Positions 56,280 to 64,000 of a stretch of 64,000 nt of DNA are shown one piece after another; the stretch's first letter is position 1; each line of letters begins with the position of its first letter. The notes under the pieces were generated by a model. The model searched no databases, was not told where the DNA came from, and saw only the letters and a program-made list of their open reading frames with translations. Source of the DNA: JANSWY01 sp038525605 (GTDB lineage Bacteria; Bacteroidota; Bacteroidia; Cytophagales; Cyclobacteriaceae); contig JBCBHL010000001.1 of assembly GCA_038525605.1 (NCBI GenBank), positions 1 through 64,000 on the forward strand. The letters are read 5' to 3'. A program made the translations under genes and the position numbers.

Positions 56280-58253
56280 TCAGGCTAATGCATTTCGTCC
56301 TCTCAGAAACGTAATGGCCGCTGTATCCAGCGCTAACACTCTGGCACCACTCATTAAAGATGCTTGTCTAAAGTCAGCATTTGTCAAAATCGCTCCTGTG
56401 AAATGTCGCGTATTTAGCTTCGGCCTGGCCCTTCTCAATCTTGCCCTTGGTTCTTCGCCTACAGCGGCAGGTCGGACAGTATGAAACATAGCATTGTTAA
56501 AAGTCACATTAGTCAAATCTGCATTTTGAAAATTTACACGATATAGCTCCGCATTATCAAATATTCCTCTTATCAGTTGTGAGCTTGAAAAATTCACATT
56601 AATTATCCTACAATTGCTAAAATTCGCTCTCGTCAGGTTATCGTTAACAAATGGACCTATGGCATCTATCTGAAGACCCCGAAAATCTGAGTTTATGAAA
56701 GAAATTCCTCCCAAAACTGAATTATCTAGTAAACCTTGTGTGATAACTTGCCATGACAGATTGGCACCAGTAAGAACGGTATTACGATATATCACATTGT
56801 TCATTATGGCACCTCTTAGGTCAGCTCCAGACAGATCAGCATTATCCAGGTCGGCTCCTCTAAGGTTAGCCCACCGAAGGTCGGCCCCAGACAGATTAGC
56901 ATTACTCAGATTGGCTGTTGTGAGAGTAGTACGCCGAAGGTCAGCTCCAGTCAGATCAGCACGATGCAGGTTGGCTCCTGTAAGGTTAGTCCCTCTTAGA
57001 TCAGCCCCAGACAGAACAGCTCTACGTAGATTGGCTCCTGTAAGGTCATTGCCTTGTAAGTGAGCATTTTGTAGATTAGCATGTGCAAAATTCACATTCG
57101 GCATTTGAAAAAATGACATATTCAGACCTGGTAAACTAGCATGTGGAAATATATCGAGCATACCTGCGTGATTGGGGAACAGAAGTGTTTGATGTCTAAA
57201 CCGGGTTCCGTTTAACCAGATATTATTTAATGATAAGTTTGGGCGGTTTTGAACATTCATATTATTTCCTCTCCCAAACCAAAGTATAAATGCTAAAGAA
57301 TCCGTATCGAATCTTGCGTTATCAAAATTAGTCTGCAAATTAAATAAAACCTGGTCATCAAACTCGGAGTCAGAAAATGTTACAAACGATAAATCTGTGC
57401 TTCGAAAATCACATTGATTTAAATCGCAACTATAAAATTCACTAGTACGAATGTTCAAATTAGCAAAGTTTCTATTGTTGAATGTACATCTATGATAGGT
57501 AATGCCTTGTAGTAATGCTGGCTGAACTGCCTGCATGTTAACCCCACTCAAATCGTGACCAGAAAACCTATCTACCGGAACTGCAAGAGTAAGGGCTGCT
57601 ACGAATTGTTGTGTATTTGGATTTGCGACCCCTGTATAGTTAGTGTAAAGTTGAATCACCTCATCATCTGTTTTTTGATATCTCTGCAAAGGCATTGAAT
57701 CATTTTTGAAATCTTCGATGATCATTTGATTAATAGCACTATCAACTACAATATTTGAATTGGCAGCTCTTTTTCCCATCACGTCTGCTTCTTTCTCCAA
57801 ACCAGCATCTTCATTGACAGCTATCTTTCCCTGGAACTGCATAGTGGGTTTCACCCTCCCCTGCTTTTGCTGTACCACATGCCAGGCTTCATGTGGCAAG
57901 TGCTTTTCTTGTCCGGGTCCCAGGTGAATATTTGTTCCTTGTGCATAGGCAAGGGCATTGAGTTGTGCTGGTCTCGTTGAGTTATAATGTACTTTTACAT
58001 CATCCATTGCATAACCGGAAAGATTTTCGATTCCGGACTTCAATTGATCAGGCAGTCCGGTTCGATTAGGTTTTCGCTGTATAGAGGAATTAGTATTGGC
58101 TTTTGACTCCTCAATGTCATTTTTTAGCCGGCGCTGGTAAACAGTGGACGGGCGGTCGTCTGTAATTGTGATTGATTCCTGACTGCCAGCAACTTCTTGT
58201 TGGGTCTTCCTTTGAGCTATTTGATCATTTGAATATTCAAGTGATTCTTTCAT
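56280..58253 (-). CDS. Putative eCIS effector: DUF4157 plus pentapeptide-repeat domain
   Basis: A 657-residue effector. The leader has TITDDRPSTVYQRRL and HEAWH is at 121-125. From about residue 225 to 640 the sequence follows the A(D/N)Lxx pentapeptide pattern, most regular at 388-485 (for example ADLTGADLRRTTLTTANLSN). Such repeats form a right-handed quadrilateral beta-helix; known roles include DNA mimicry against gyrase and acting as scaffolds, and Cys-less versions occur in secreted effectors. A short interruption near 310-385 may be a loop or separate element. Its leader is nearly identical at DNA level to that of the gene at 58301, whereas the cargo is wholly unrelated. Confidence 0.8.
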   Translation of the reverse strand: MKESLEYSNDQIAQRKTQQEVAGSQESITITDDRPSTVYQRRLKNDIEESKANTNSSIQRKPNRTGLPDQLKSGIENLSGYAMDDVKVHYNSTRPAQLNALAYAQGTNIHLGPGQEKHLPHEAWHVVQQKQGRVKPTMQFQGKIAVNEDAGLEKEADVMGKRAANSNIVVDSAINQMIIEDFKNDSMPLQRYQKTDDEVIQLYTNYTGVANPNTQQFVAALTLAVPVDRFSGHDLSGVNMQAVQPALLQGITYHRCTFNNRNFANLNIRTSEFYSCDLNQCDFRSTDLSFVTFSDSEFDDQVLFNLQTNFDNARFDTDSLAFILWFGRGNNMNVQNRPNLSLNNIWLNGTRFRHQTLLFPNHAGMLDIFPHASLPGLNMSFFQMPNVNFAHANLQNAHLQGNDLTGANLRRAVLSGADLRGTNLTGANLHRADLTGADLRRTTLTTANLSNANLSGADLRWANLRGADLDNADLSGADLRGAIMNNVIYRNTVLTGANLSWQVITQGLLDNSVLGGISFINSDFRGLQIDAIGPFVNDNLTRANFSNCRIINVNFSSSQLIRGIFDNAELYRVNFQNADLTNVTFNNAMFHTVRPAAVGEEPRARLRRARPKLNTRHFTGAILTNADFRQASLMSGARVLALDTAAITFLRGRNALA

Positions 58254-58300
58254 TGTACACCTTATTTTAATGGTTAGTACTCCTATTTCTAAGTCGCTGA

Positions 58301-60022
58301 CTAATCCTCAACGTTGATAGTCCTCACCAGATCGAAGACTGCTAAAGCGAAAGGTTTTAATTTTGAAGGAGGCACATCATTCCTGAGTTTGCGCAGTTCA
58401 ATAATAGCTCCTGCTCTGTTTTGTTCTGTTTCGGAATCTCCTATATCTGAGGTGTTAGTCATTCCAAACTCCCCTGTTCTGTTAGTTTGACCGTAACCGT
58501 CCAAAGCAGTAGGCCAAATGCTCTGCAAATCTTGTCCATTACTCAATAAGTTCAGTAAGTTTCTAATAGTCATTTGATTTCTGTTAAGGCCATCAGGAAC
58601 TTTCGGAACAATTAATTGATTTTTAATCGCTGGAGGTATTCCGTTGATTACCGCTATTTCACCAGGGTTGAGGGAGTTATAAAACGGGAGTAACCCCATT
58701 CTAAAAAGGAATGGCATATAATATTTAATAACAGAACTATCCTCCGGGTTTATTGCTCCACTTCCACTAGCTTCTGCCATACCGTAGAGTATTGCCATAA
58801 AACTTATCGTCTTTTCTGATGCATTTACCCTCTGACCAAACTCTTTTGCCTTTTTTAATCCATTAGCCCAGGCGCTCCTAAATGGTTTTTGATCTTCCTT
58901 TTGACTCCAGCCGATGGTATTTGTATACTTTGTCAGTGGCTTATCTAGTAGTTTACCCAAATATGTTTTGTAATAAGCCCTCGTACCTAATCTCTTATAA
59001 GTTCTGCCTTTACCCTTTCTGAATGGGGCTTTGGTTAATCGATCGATTAAATAATGGATCTTTTCAAACTTAACACCTACAGTTGCCTGTGGGTGAAAAT
59101 GAACTGAACCATTTACATCGAAAAATAGAGTGGTAGTTGGAAACGTAACCCCTCCACTTATATAACTAGGCAACCAGGCTAGTGACCCTGGGTGCAAATT
59201 GGTCACTTGTTGCTCATGTCTGATGCCCTTCGTAAACGTTTCGACTTCAGTCATAATCTCTTCGAGTCGTCTACGCCCAGGGTCAGTCTCATCAACTGCT
59301 ACTGTAATGATTTCCAACTCATCAAATGAATTCCCATAATCTCCTTCTATCTTAAAGCCATCGGCCCGAGCTAGCTCGTTCTCTTCGGTAGTACCCATCC
59401 CAGCATCGTAATGGTTTGAGTTAAATGTCACGCTATCATAAGCCTGGAACTCAAACCCAATTTTCCGTTGAATGGGTCCATTAGCGGTATTACTTTCTTT
59501 AAGCTGTGCAGGATTATCAGTCTTAAGCCGCATTGCCTTATCACCCATTACATCTGCCTCTTTTTCTAATCCAGCATCGTCATTGATCTTGACTCCTCTT
59601 TTGAATTGAAAAGTTGGCCTTACCCTTCCCTGCTTTTGTTGTACTACGTGCCAGGCTTCATGTGGGAGGTGCTGTTCCTGTCCGGGTCCGAGGTGGATAT
59701 TTGTTCCTTGTGCATAGGCAAGGGCATTGAATTGTGCTGGCCTGGCTGAGTTATAATGAACATTTACATCATCCATTGCATAACCGGAAAGGTTTTCGAT
59801 TCCGGACTTCAGTTGGTCAGGCAGTCCGGTTTGATTAGGTTTTCGTTGTATAGAGGAATTAGTATTGGCTTTAGACTCCTCAATGTCATTTTTTAGCCGG
59901 CGCTGATAAACAGTGGATGGGCGGTCGTCTGTAATTGTGATTGATTCCTGACTGCCAGCAACTTCTTGCTGGGTCTTCCTTTGCGCTTTTGGGTCATTTG
60001 AATATTCAAGTGATGCTTTCAT
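58301..60022 (-). CDS. Putative eCIS effector: DUF4157 plus amidoligase-like domain (variant)
   Basis: A 573-residue effector, the closest to the injection-system genes (12 bp after the phospholipase). HEAWH is at 121-125. The cargo begins directly after the leader with KIGFEFQAY (187-195), then FDELEIITVAV (233-243), HFHPQATVGVKFEKI (308-322) and IIELRKL (540-546). The spacing is compact, and the third motif has Q-A-T-V-G in place of Q-V-N-I-G. I place it in the same amidoligase-like group with lower certainty than the genes at 42905, 47125 and 52101. Confidence 0.72.
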   Translation of the reverse strand: MKASLEYSNDPKAQRKTQQEVAGSQESITITDDRPSTVYQRRLKNDIEESKANTNSSIQRKPNQTGLPDQLKSGIENLSGYAMDDVNVHYNSARPAQFNALAYAQGTNIHLGPGQEQHLPHEAWHVVQQKQGRVRPTFQFKRGVKINDDAGLEKEADVMGDKAMRLKTDNPAQLKESNTANGPIQRKIGFEFQAYDSVTFNSNHYDAGMGTTEENELARADGFKIEGDYGNSFDELEIITVAVDETDPGRRRLEEIMTEVETFTKGIRHEQQVTNLHPGSLAWLPSYISGGVTFPTTTLFFDVNGSVHFHPQATVGVKFEKIHYLIDRLTKAPFRKGKGRTYKRLGTRAYYKTYLGKLLDKPLTKYTNTIGWSQKEDQKPFRSAWANGLKKAKEFGQRVNASEKTISFMAILYGMAEASGSGAINPEDSSVIKYYMPFLFRMGLLPFYNSLNPGEIAVINGIPPAIKNQLIVPKVPDGLNRNQMTIRNLLNLLSNGQDLQSIWPTALDGYGQTNRTGEFGMTNTSDIGDSETEQNRAGAIIELRKLRNDVPPSKLKPFALAVFDLVRTINVED

Positions 60023-60034
60023 TCCTGAATGAAT

Positions 60035-61135
60035 TTACGATTTCTGCAAATTCACTGTAGAGGTCAAAGAATACAGTTCCTCGTCCAGCAGGCCATCTAA
60101 AAAAACGTTGAGTCCATTGGCTATGGCAGCTGTCACCGTATGGTCACCAGCACTCAACAGCTTCTGAATATTCTCCGGATCGGCATTAGACATGTCCGAA
60201 TCGTAATCTCTCGCACTAGTAGGGACATCTATCCTTTTGTAATTAATTTGTCCTTCTTCCCTTACTGATTTAAAAATCGCATCCATCTGATAGGTCGTCG
60301 TATCCACACCGCCATCCATCATGATGTCGGGGATATATTGCGCCCATTTCAGCAAACTCCATCGACCACTTATTTTAGTCCTTTTCAATGAAAATTGACC
60401 TCCACCAGTACCGATAGAAAGCATATACATATCCTCCGCCCTTGGTTCCTTAATATTTCTGTCTTTAAAATGGTGATTCCTCGCCTCTGCATAAGCGCAT
60501 AATGCAGGACTATTGGCAAACACACCCCCATCAATGTTGCGCATCTCTCTTTCTTCAGCATCCGCAATATTCGCTTTATTCCTGATAAAAGCAGAAGGAA
60601 AATATGTGGGAGCAGCAGAGGTAGATCTGAGAACATCTTTCAAAAGAAACTTTCTTTTACGCCGATCATCTGTGCTGTTGAAGAAAAAAGCAGAGCGACT
60701 GTTAATGTCGTATGTGGGTATAAGGCATGGCTTGAGCAATTCATGCATGTATGTATTCCCAAACTTTATTTCAAGCAGCTGCTCCAGATGCTTTGGACTA
60801 AAAGCAGTTCCATTGAGCAATCCCCATAATCGCCTGAACTCGGGGATTTTTGACTTGTTGAAAATATCATAGCCTTCTTCTACAAATAGATCTAAAGCTT
60901 CAGAAGCACTAAATTTTGCTTTTTGAGGCTGTTTCTCATCGGGCATTAGATACAATGCAGCCAGAATTCCACCAATACTGGTCCCTGTAATGAAATCAAA
61001 GTGATTCGCGATAGTAGTTCCCGGAGCTTTCTTCTGTAAATATTGTTCCGCATATTTGACGACTGTTGCCGGTATGATCCCTCTTATCCCTCCTCCATCA
61101 AGAGACAGGATTCTAATCTTCTTTTTATCTTTCAT
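60035..61135 (-). CDS. Patatin-like phospholipase
   Basis: A 366-residue patatin-fold lipid acyl hydrolase. The oxyanion loop is DGGGIRG at 13-19, the nucleophile serine S53 sits in GTSIGG (51-56), and the catalytic Asp is D202 in DGGVFANSP. No signal peptide or DUF4157 leader is present. It starts right after the eCIS ATPase (7 bp) and precedes the effector array. It could be a cargo loaded without the DUF4157 leader, a regulator acting on membranes, or a lysis-type enzyme that releases the particles. CBASS-type phospholipases have a similar fold, but no nucleotide cyclase is nearby. Confidence 0.88.
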   Translation of the reverse strand: MKDKKKIRILSLDGGGIRGIIPATVVKYAEQYLQKKAPGTTIANHFDFITGTSIGGILAALYLMPDEKQPQKAKFSASEALDLFVEEGYDIFNKSKIPEFRRLWGLLNGTAFSPKHLEQLLEIKFGNTYMHELLKPCLIPTYDINSRSAFFFNSTDDRRKRKFLLKDVLRSTSAAPTYFPSAFIRNKANIADAEEREMRNIDGGVFANSPALCAYAEARNHHFKDRNIKEPRAEDMYMLSIGTGGGQFSLKRTKISGRWSLLKWAQYIPDIMMDGGVDTTTYQMDAIFKSVREEGQINYKRIDVPTSARDYDSDMSNADPENIQKLLSAGDHTVTAAIANGLNVFLDGLLDEELYSLTSTVNLQKS

Positions 61136-61142
61136 GAGTATA

Positions 61143-62528
61143 TTAGTTTAATAGTATGCCTTCTTTTTGTAGCTCTCTTCTAATAGCAGTTTCCAGATTC
61201 TGAAGTGTAATTGTTGTTTTTCCTTGCGTAATGGCATTCAAAGTACACTTCCTCACCACATTCATCATCAGACCACCTGATATTTCAAACTTTTCTGCGA
61301 GTTTCCACAGATCAACTTTGTCATCTAGTGGCATTTTGGAAGAGAATGACTGACTCCAAAGCTTATGTCGCTCCTCTACTCCAGGCATTCTAAACTCAAC
61401 CATCGACTGAAACCTTCGCGAAAACGCCTCGTCGATGTTATCCATGAGGTTGGTTGCCAATAAAACTACACCATCAAAATCTTCAATCCTTTGCAACAGA
61501 TATCCGATTTCCTGATTACCATAGCGATCGTTTGCACTACTGACCTGTGTCCTTTTTCCAAATAGTGAATCAGCTTCATCAAAAAATAATATCCATCCAT
61601 GTTTCTGTGCCTGGTCAAAGACTTTAGCCAGGTTCTTTTCGGTTTCGCCGATGTATTTGGAAACGACCATACTGATATCAACCCGGTAGACTGATTTATG
61701 AGTCACCTTGCCCAATAATGCCGCAGACATGGTTTTACCTGTTCCCGGAGGGCCATAGAAAAGACTTTTATAACCCGGTTTCAGTCTGCGTCCCAGCCCG
61801 AAATCATCCATAATTACCTGCTCGTGCTGTACCCAGTCTTTTATTTCCTGCAAGCTTCTGGCAGTAGATTTAGAAACTACCAGGTCGTCCCATTCCAAAC
61901 CGGACTGTATCCGCTGAGCGGGAAAGTCAGCACTGAATACAGCCTGATAGGTCTTTCCGATGAGCAATTGCTCGGAATACTCTCTTGAAACCATCCATAC
62001 CCCACTATTGAGTGGCATTCCGGACCTCTGCCCAAATCGATCGATGATCCCCAGACTGATCAGTTTGAAGTCACCTGCAAATGCTTTCTGATACCTCAGT
62101 CTTTTTGACAGATCGCCTCCTGCCACCAGAAAAAGTGCAGTATCTACAGTGGCAATAAGTCCATTGTGTCCTTCCAGTAACACACCGCCAAACTCACTAA
62201 ATCTGCGGTCGTAATCTTTGTTTTTACTCAAAAGAATGTCAAGTGCCTCCGGTTTTACATGCGGAATAATTGCCAGGCAGAGCAATAGCCTTTCATCAAA
62301 ACCCAAGGCGTTTTTGCTAACAAAATCAGCATAGGGATCTTCTTTGTCCTTTAACCCAGGAGGTGGAAGTTCATAGATAGACTGGTAAGGTGTTTCATGA
62401 TTGAAATAGAGTGCGAGCCTGATGTGTAAAACTTCCTGAAACCATGCTAGCTCATGACCAATTGCAGTGGCCTTTTCATTGCTATCTGCTAAAATTCTAT
62501 CGCTATTTGTCTCTGTTTGACCGATCAT
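61143..62528 (-). CDS. eCIS AAA+ ATPase
   Basis: A 461-residue ATPase. The C-terminal half is an AAA+ module: Walker A GPPGTGKT at 259-266, Walker B ILFFDEAD at 313-320, sensor-1 N360 in LLATN, and paired arginines RR at 371-372. The N-terminal 220 residues are the winged-helix-like domain usual in ATPases of contractile injection systems (Afp15-like). Its likely role is assembly, cargo loading or recycling of the particle. It lies 18 bp after the tape-measure-type gene and 7 bp before the phospholipase. Confidence 0.88.
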   Translation of the reverse strand: MIGQTETNSDRILADSNEKATAIGHELAWFQEVLHIRLALYFNHETPYQSIYELPPPGLKDKEDPYADFVSKNALGFDERLLLCLAIIPHVKPEALDILLSKNKDYDRRFSEFGGVLLEGHNGLIATVDTALFLVAGGDLSKRLRYQKAFAGDFKLISLGIIDRFGQRSGMPLNSGVWMVSREYSEQLLIGKTYQAVFSADFPAQRIQSGLEWDDLVVSKSTARSLQEIKDWVQHEQVIMDDFGLGRRLKPGYKSLFYGPPGTGKTMSAALLGKVTHKSVYRVDISMVVSKYIGETEKNLAKVFDQAQKHGWILFFDEADSLFGKRTQVSSANDRYGNQEIGYLLQRIEDFDGVVLLATNLMDNIDEAFSRRFQSMVEFRMPGVEERHKLWSQSFSSKMPLDDKVDLWKLAEKFEISGGLMMNVVRKCTLNAITQGKTTITLQNLETAIRRELQKEGILLN

Positions 62529-62546
62529 TTCTCCTTAAATTTCATA

Positions 62547-64000
62547 TTACCATTCTACTACTAAAACCCTATCCATCCAGGGTAAACTAACCGTATGATA
62601 GCCCCAGGGCAGTTTCTGCAGCAGAATATCATACGTTTCTCTCTGCACCTGCAACAACCAGTGATTGTCCCGAATTCTCAGTGAGGCTGGTCTTTCAAGA
62701 TAGGAGGTGACAAATCCTTTCACAGACATGTTTTTCCATTGTGGCACCTGTCTGATAATAGCCTTAAGCAGGCCATCGACTATCTCCTTGTCAGAATCTG
62801 AGATATCGGTGATCCGGACTGCCTCTTCCATAGGAATCCCACATAAGACCTTTGCCAGCGGTAGCTGTCCCTCAAAAATTTCCGTTTCTTCCTGCCCACA
62901 AATAAACTGAAGCATGCAGGCTGCTTTTTGCCTTGCCGGGATGTCTTTAAACACCTGGTCTTCTACCAGCCCGAGATTCTCAAAAAACCTAGCCAGAAAA
63001 GGCCATAACAAGACGAGTCCTGCATTAGACACTGAAATGAAATCCGTATCATTAAAGTCAGACAAACCTGCCTGTATTGAGCTGCTTTTGAAGGCCTGCG
63101 CTTTGTGAATTTCCCAATCTATCTGATGGACATATTCTGCCAGCGGAATTAATTTAGTCTTCACTAATTCCTCAATCCGTTTTTTTGCCTGCTGATCAGC
63201 ATCGCCCTGACTGCTCTGACCGTTTCCTCTGATTCCAGTCAATAAAACTGCATTTTCAGCATTTGACTGTAACTCCTGCAACAGGTTTTCGAGTTTTTGT
63301 AATGATGCCGATGAAACTCCCTTGAAAGCAGATCCTGAGATTTTATTGGCTAGATGCTGAAAGAAATGCTGCCATAGCTCAATCTCCTTGTTCAATGACA
63401 AATAATACCTGATCAGACTCTTTATGCTCTTCACTGACTTCAGCACAGTACTTTCCCGTTTTACCGAATCAACTCCCAGCAAATCGAGTGTTGATGTGCT
63501 GTAAATGCTTTTCATTTGCAAAAAGGATCGCGGTGGCTGCTGAGCCATCGGTAACTGATTGAAGATATTAAATATCAGCGCTTTTACAATTTCTCTATGC
63601 GATGGTACCTTCGCTAGCTTCGGCCCTGAAAACTGTATTTGCTTTTTGACTTGTTCTATGAGTTTCTGAACATCTACTAAGGATATTCCTGCGATCAGAT
63701 AGATACTTTTGATGAGCTGTTCTTNNNNNNNNNNGCTCATCAAAAGTATCTATCTGAAAGCTATTTAAAAATCGCTGCAGAGAATTTTCATTTTTGTGTA
63801 GGTTACTCAGCAACTTAATAAATGCTAATTCTGGTTTCTTAATCAGCAAGTCCAACTGTTTTTCAAGAAATTCTTTCGACATATCGGGACTCCACCATGG
63901 CAATCTGCCAGCAGATAAATAATATGAAAGAATGTTGAAAGGTGTCTTTTGTGCTTCCAGTTCATTCCTTTCGGACAATTCCCCAGTTCGCGCATTCACA
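62547..64000 (-). CDS. Contractile injection system tape-measure-type protein, partial and interrupted by a sequence gap
   Basis: Two frames, one on each side of the N-run at 63725-63734, belong to one protein whose N-terminus lies beyond the right edge. The upstream part has YYLSAGRLPWWSPD and LIKKPELAFIKLLSNLHKNE. The downstream part has AGLVLLWPFLARFFENLG, LPLAKVLCGIP, TSYLERPASLRIRD and the end KLPWGYHTVSLPWMDRVLV. This is the pattern of the CIS_TMP family. The frames differ by one, so the gap length is wrong by at least that, or unknown. Structural genes of the particle should follow to the right of the window. Confidence 0.9.
63695..63757. repeat. 23-bp perfect inverted repeat around the assembly gap
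   Basis: 63695-63717 is the exact reverse complement of 63735-63757, with the ten N between. In coding terms the sequence ...QIDTFDE is answered by EQLIKSIYLI. This looks like a foldback at an assembly join. Confidence 0.9.
63725..63734. other. Run of ten N (assembly gap)
   Basis: Ten undetermined bases, probably a nominal gap of unknown true size, inside the tape-measure-type gene. Confidence 0.99.

Noticed and set aside
56695..57063. Plus-strand Arg/Ala/Leu-rich repeat ORF
   Set aside because: It is the reverse complement of the pentapeptide-repeat coding region; its regularity comes from the 15-bp period.
33169..60022. Contact-dependent or polymorphic interbacterial toxins with immunity genes
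   Set aside because: No small immunity-like genes follow the effectors, and the leader is DUF4157 next to eCIS genes.
60385..60872. Overlapping ORFs within the patatin gene on both strands
   Set aside because: The patatin frame has all catalytic motifs; the others have none.
60035..61135. CBASS-type defence phospholipase
   Set aside because: No CD-NTase or accessory genes are adjacent; context is the eCIS operon.

Overview
The window looks like a chromosomal segment of a Bacteroidota bacterium, most likely of the Cytophagales type. This is inferred from gene content: an alternative complex III (Act) operon joined to a caa3-type oxidase operon, the long form of IspG, a serB-serA fusion, GG-leader peptide genes, and one promoter of the TTTG / TAnnTTTG type used by this phylum. 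About 60% A+T. No rRNA, tRNA, CRISPR array or transposase was seen.

Layout. 1-7.4 kb is housekeeping: partial ispG and an SDR (minus strand), a MlaE/MlaF lipid-transport pair with a DinB-like protein, and rlmF (plus strand). Three tiny tandem GG-leader peptide genes (5606-5999) and a beta-propeller lipoprotein follow on the minus strand. 7.8-11.5 kb is a 1233-residue NtrY-like sensor kinase. 11.7-28.6 kb is one minus-strand respiratory block, transcribed actA-B-C-D-E-F, ctaC-ctaD, ctaA-ctaB, two subunit III genes and subunit IV, then a terminator, then four assembly-type genes. It describes quinol oxidation by ACIII feeding electrons to a heme-copper oxidase. 28.9-32.8 kb holds a serine hydrolase and the phosphoserine phosphatase/phosphoglycerate dehydrogenase fusion.

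32.8-64 kb is the accessory part and the most interesting. At the right edge, on the minus strand, lie the end of an extracellular contractile injection system (eCIS) operon: a tape-measure-type protein (interrupted by a 10-N gap), its AAA+ ATPase and a patatin-like phospholipase. Behind them are twelve consecutive paralogues with the same N-terminal architecture, interrupted only by one cytochrome P450: a short variable leader with a conserved DNRP...QRKL-type motif, then a DUF4157 zinc-peptidase-like domain (HEAWH in ten, HEVAH in two). Each then carries a C-terminal cargo domain that differs between genes. Cargo domains I can propose are an R-S-E ADP-ribosyltransferase, an M35/aspzincin metallopeptidase, pentapeptide repeats, five copies of an amidoligase-like domain, a pair sharing an unknown domain, and two singletons. 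I read this as a modular effector arsenal loaded by one eCIS. No immunity-like genes are interleaved, which fits a target other than sibling bacteria (inference).

Between the effectors lie duplicated upstream blocks, showing how the array grew by tandem duplication. There is also a 21-bp repeat array (22 units) whose minus-strand heptad frame looks like a decayed Cys-rich membrane-anchored protein.
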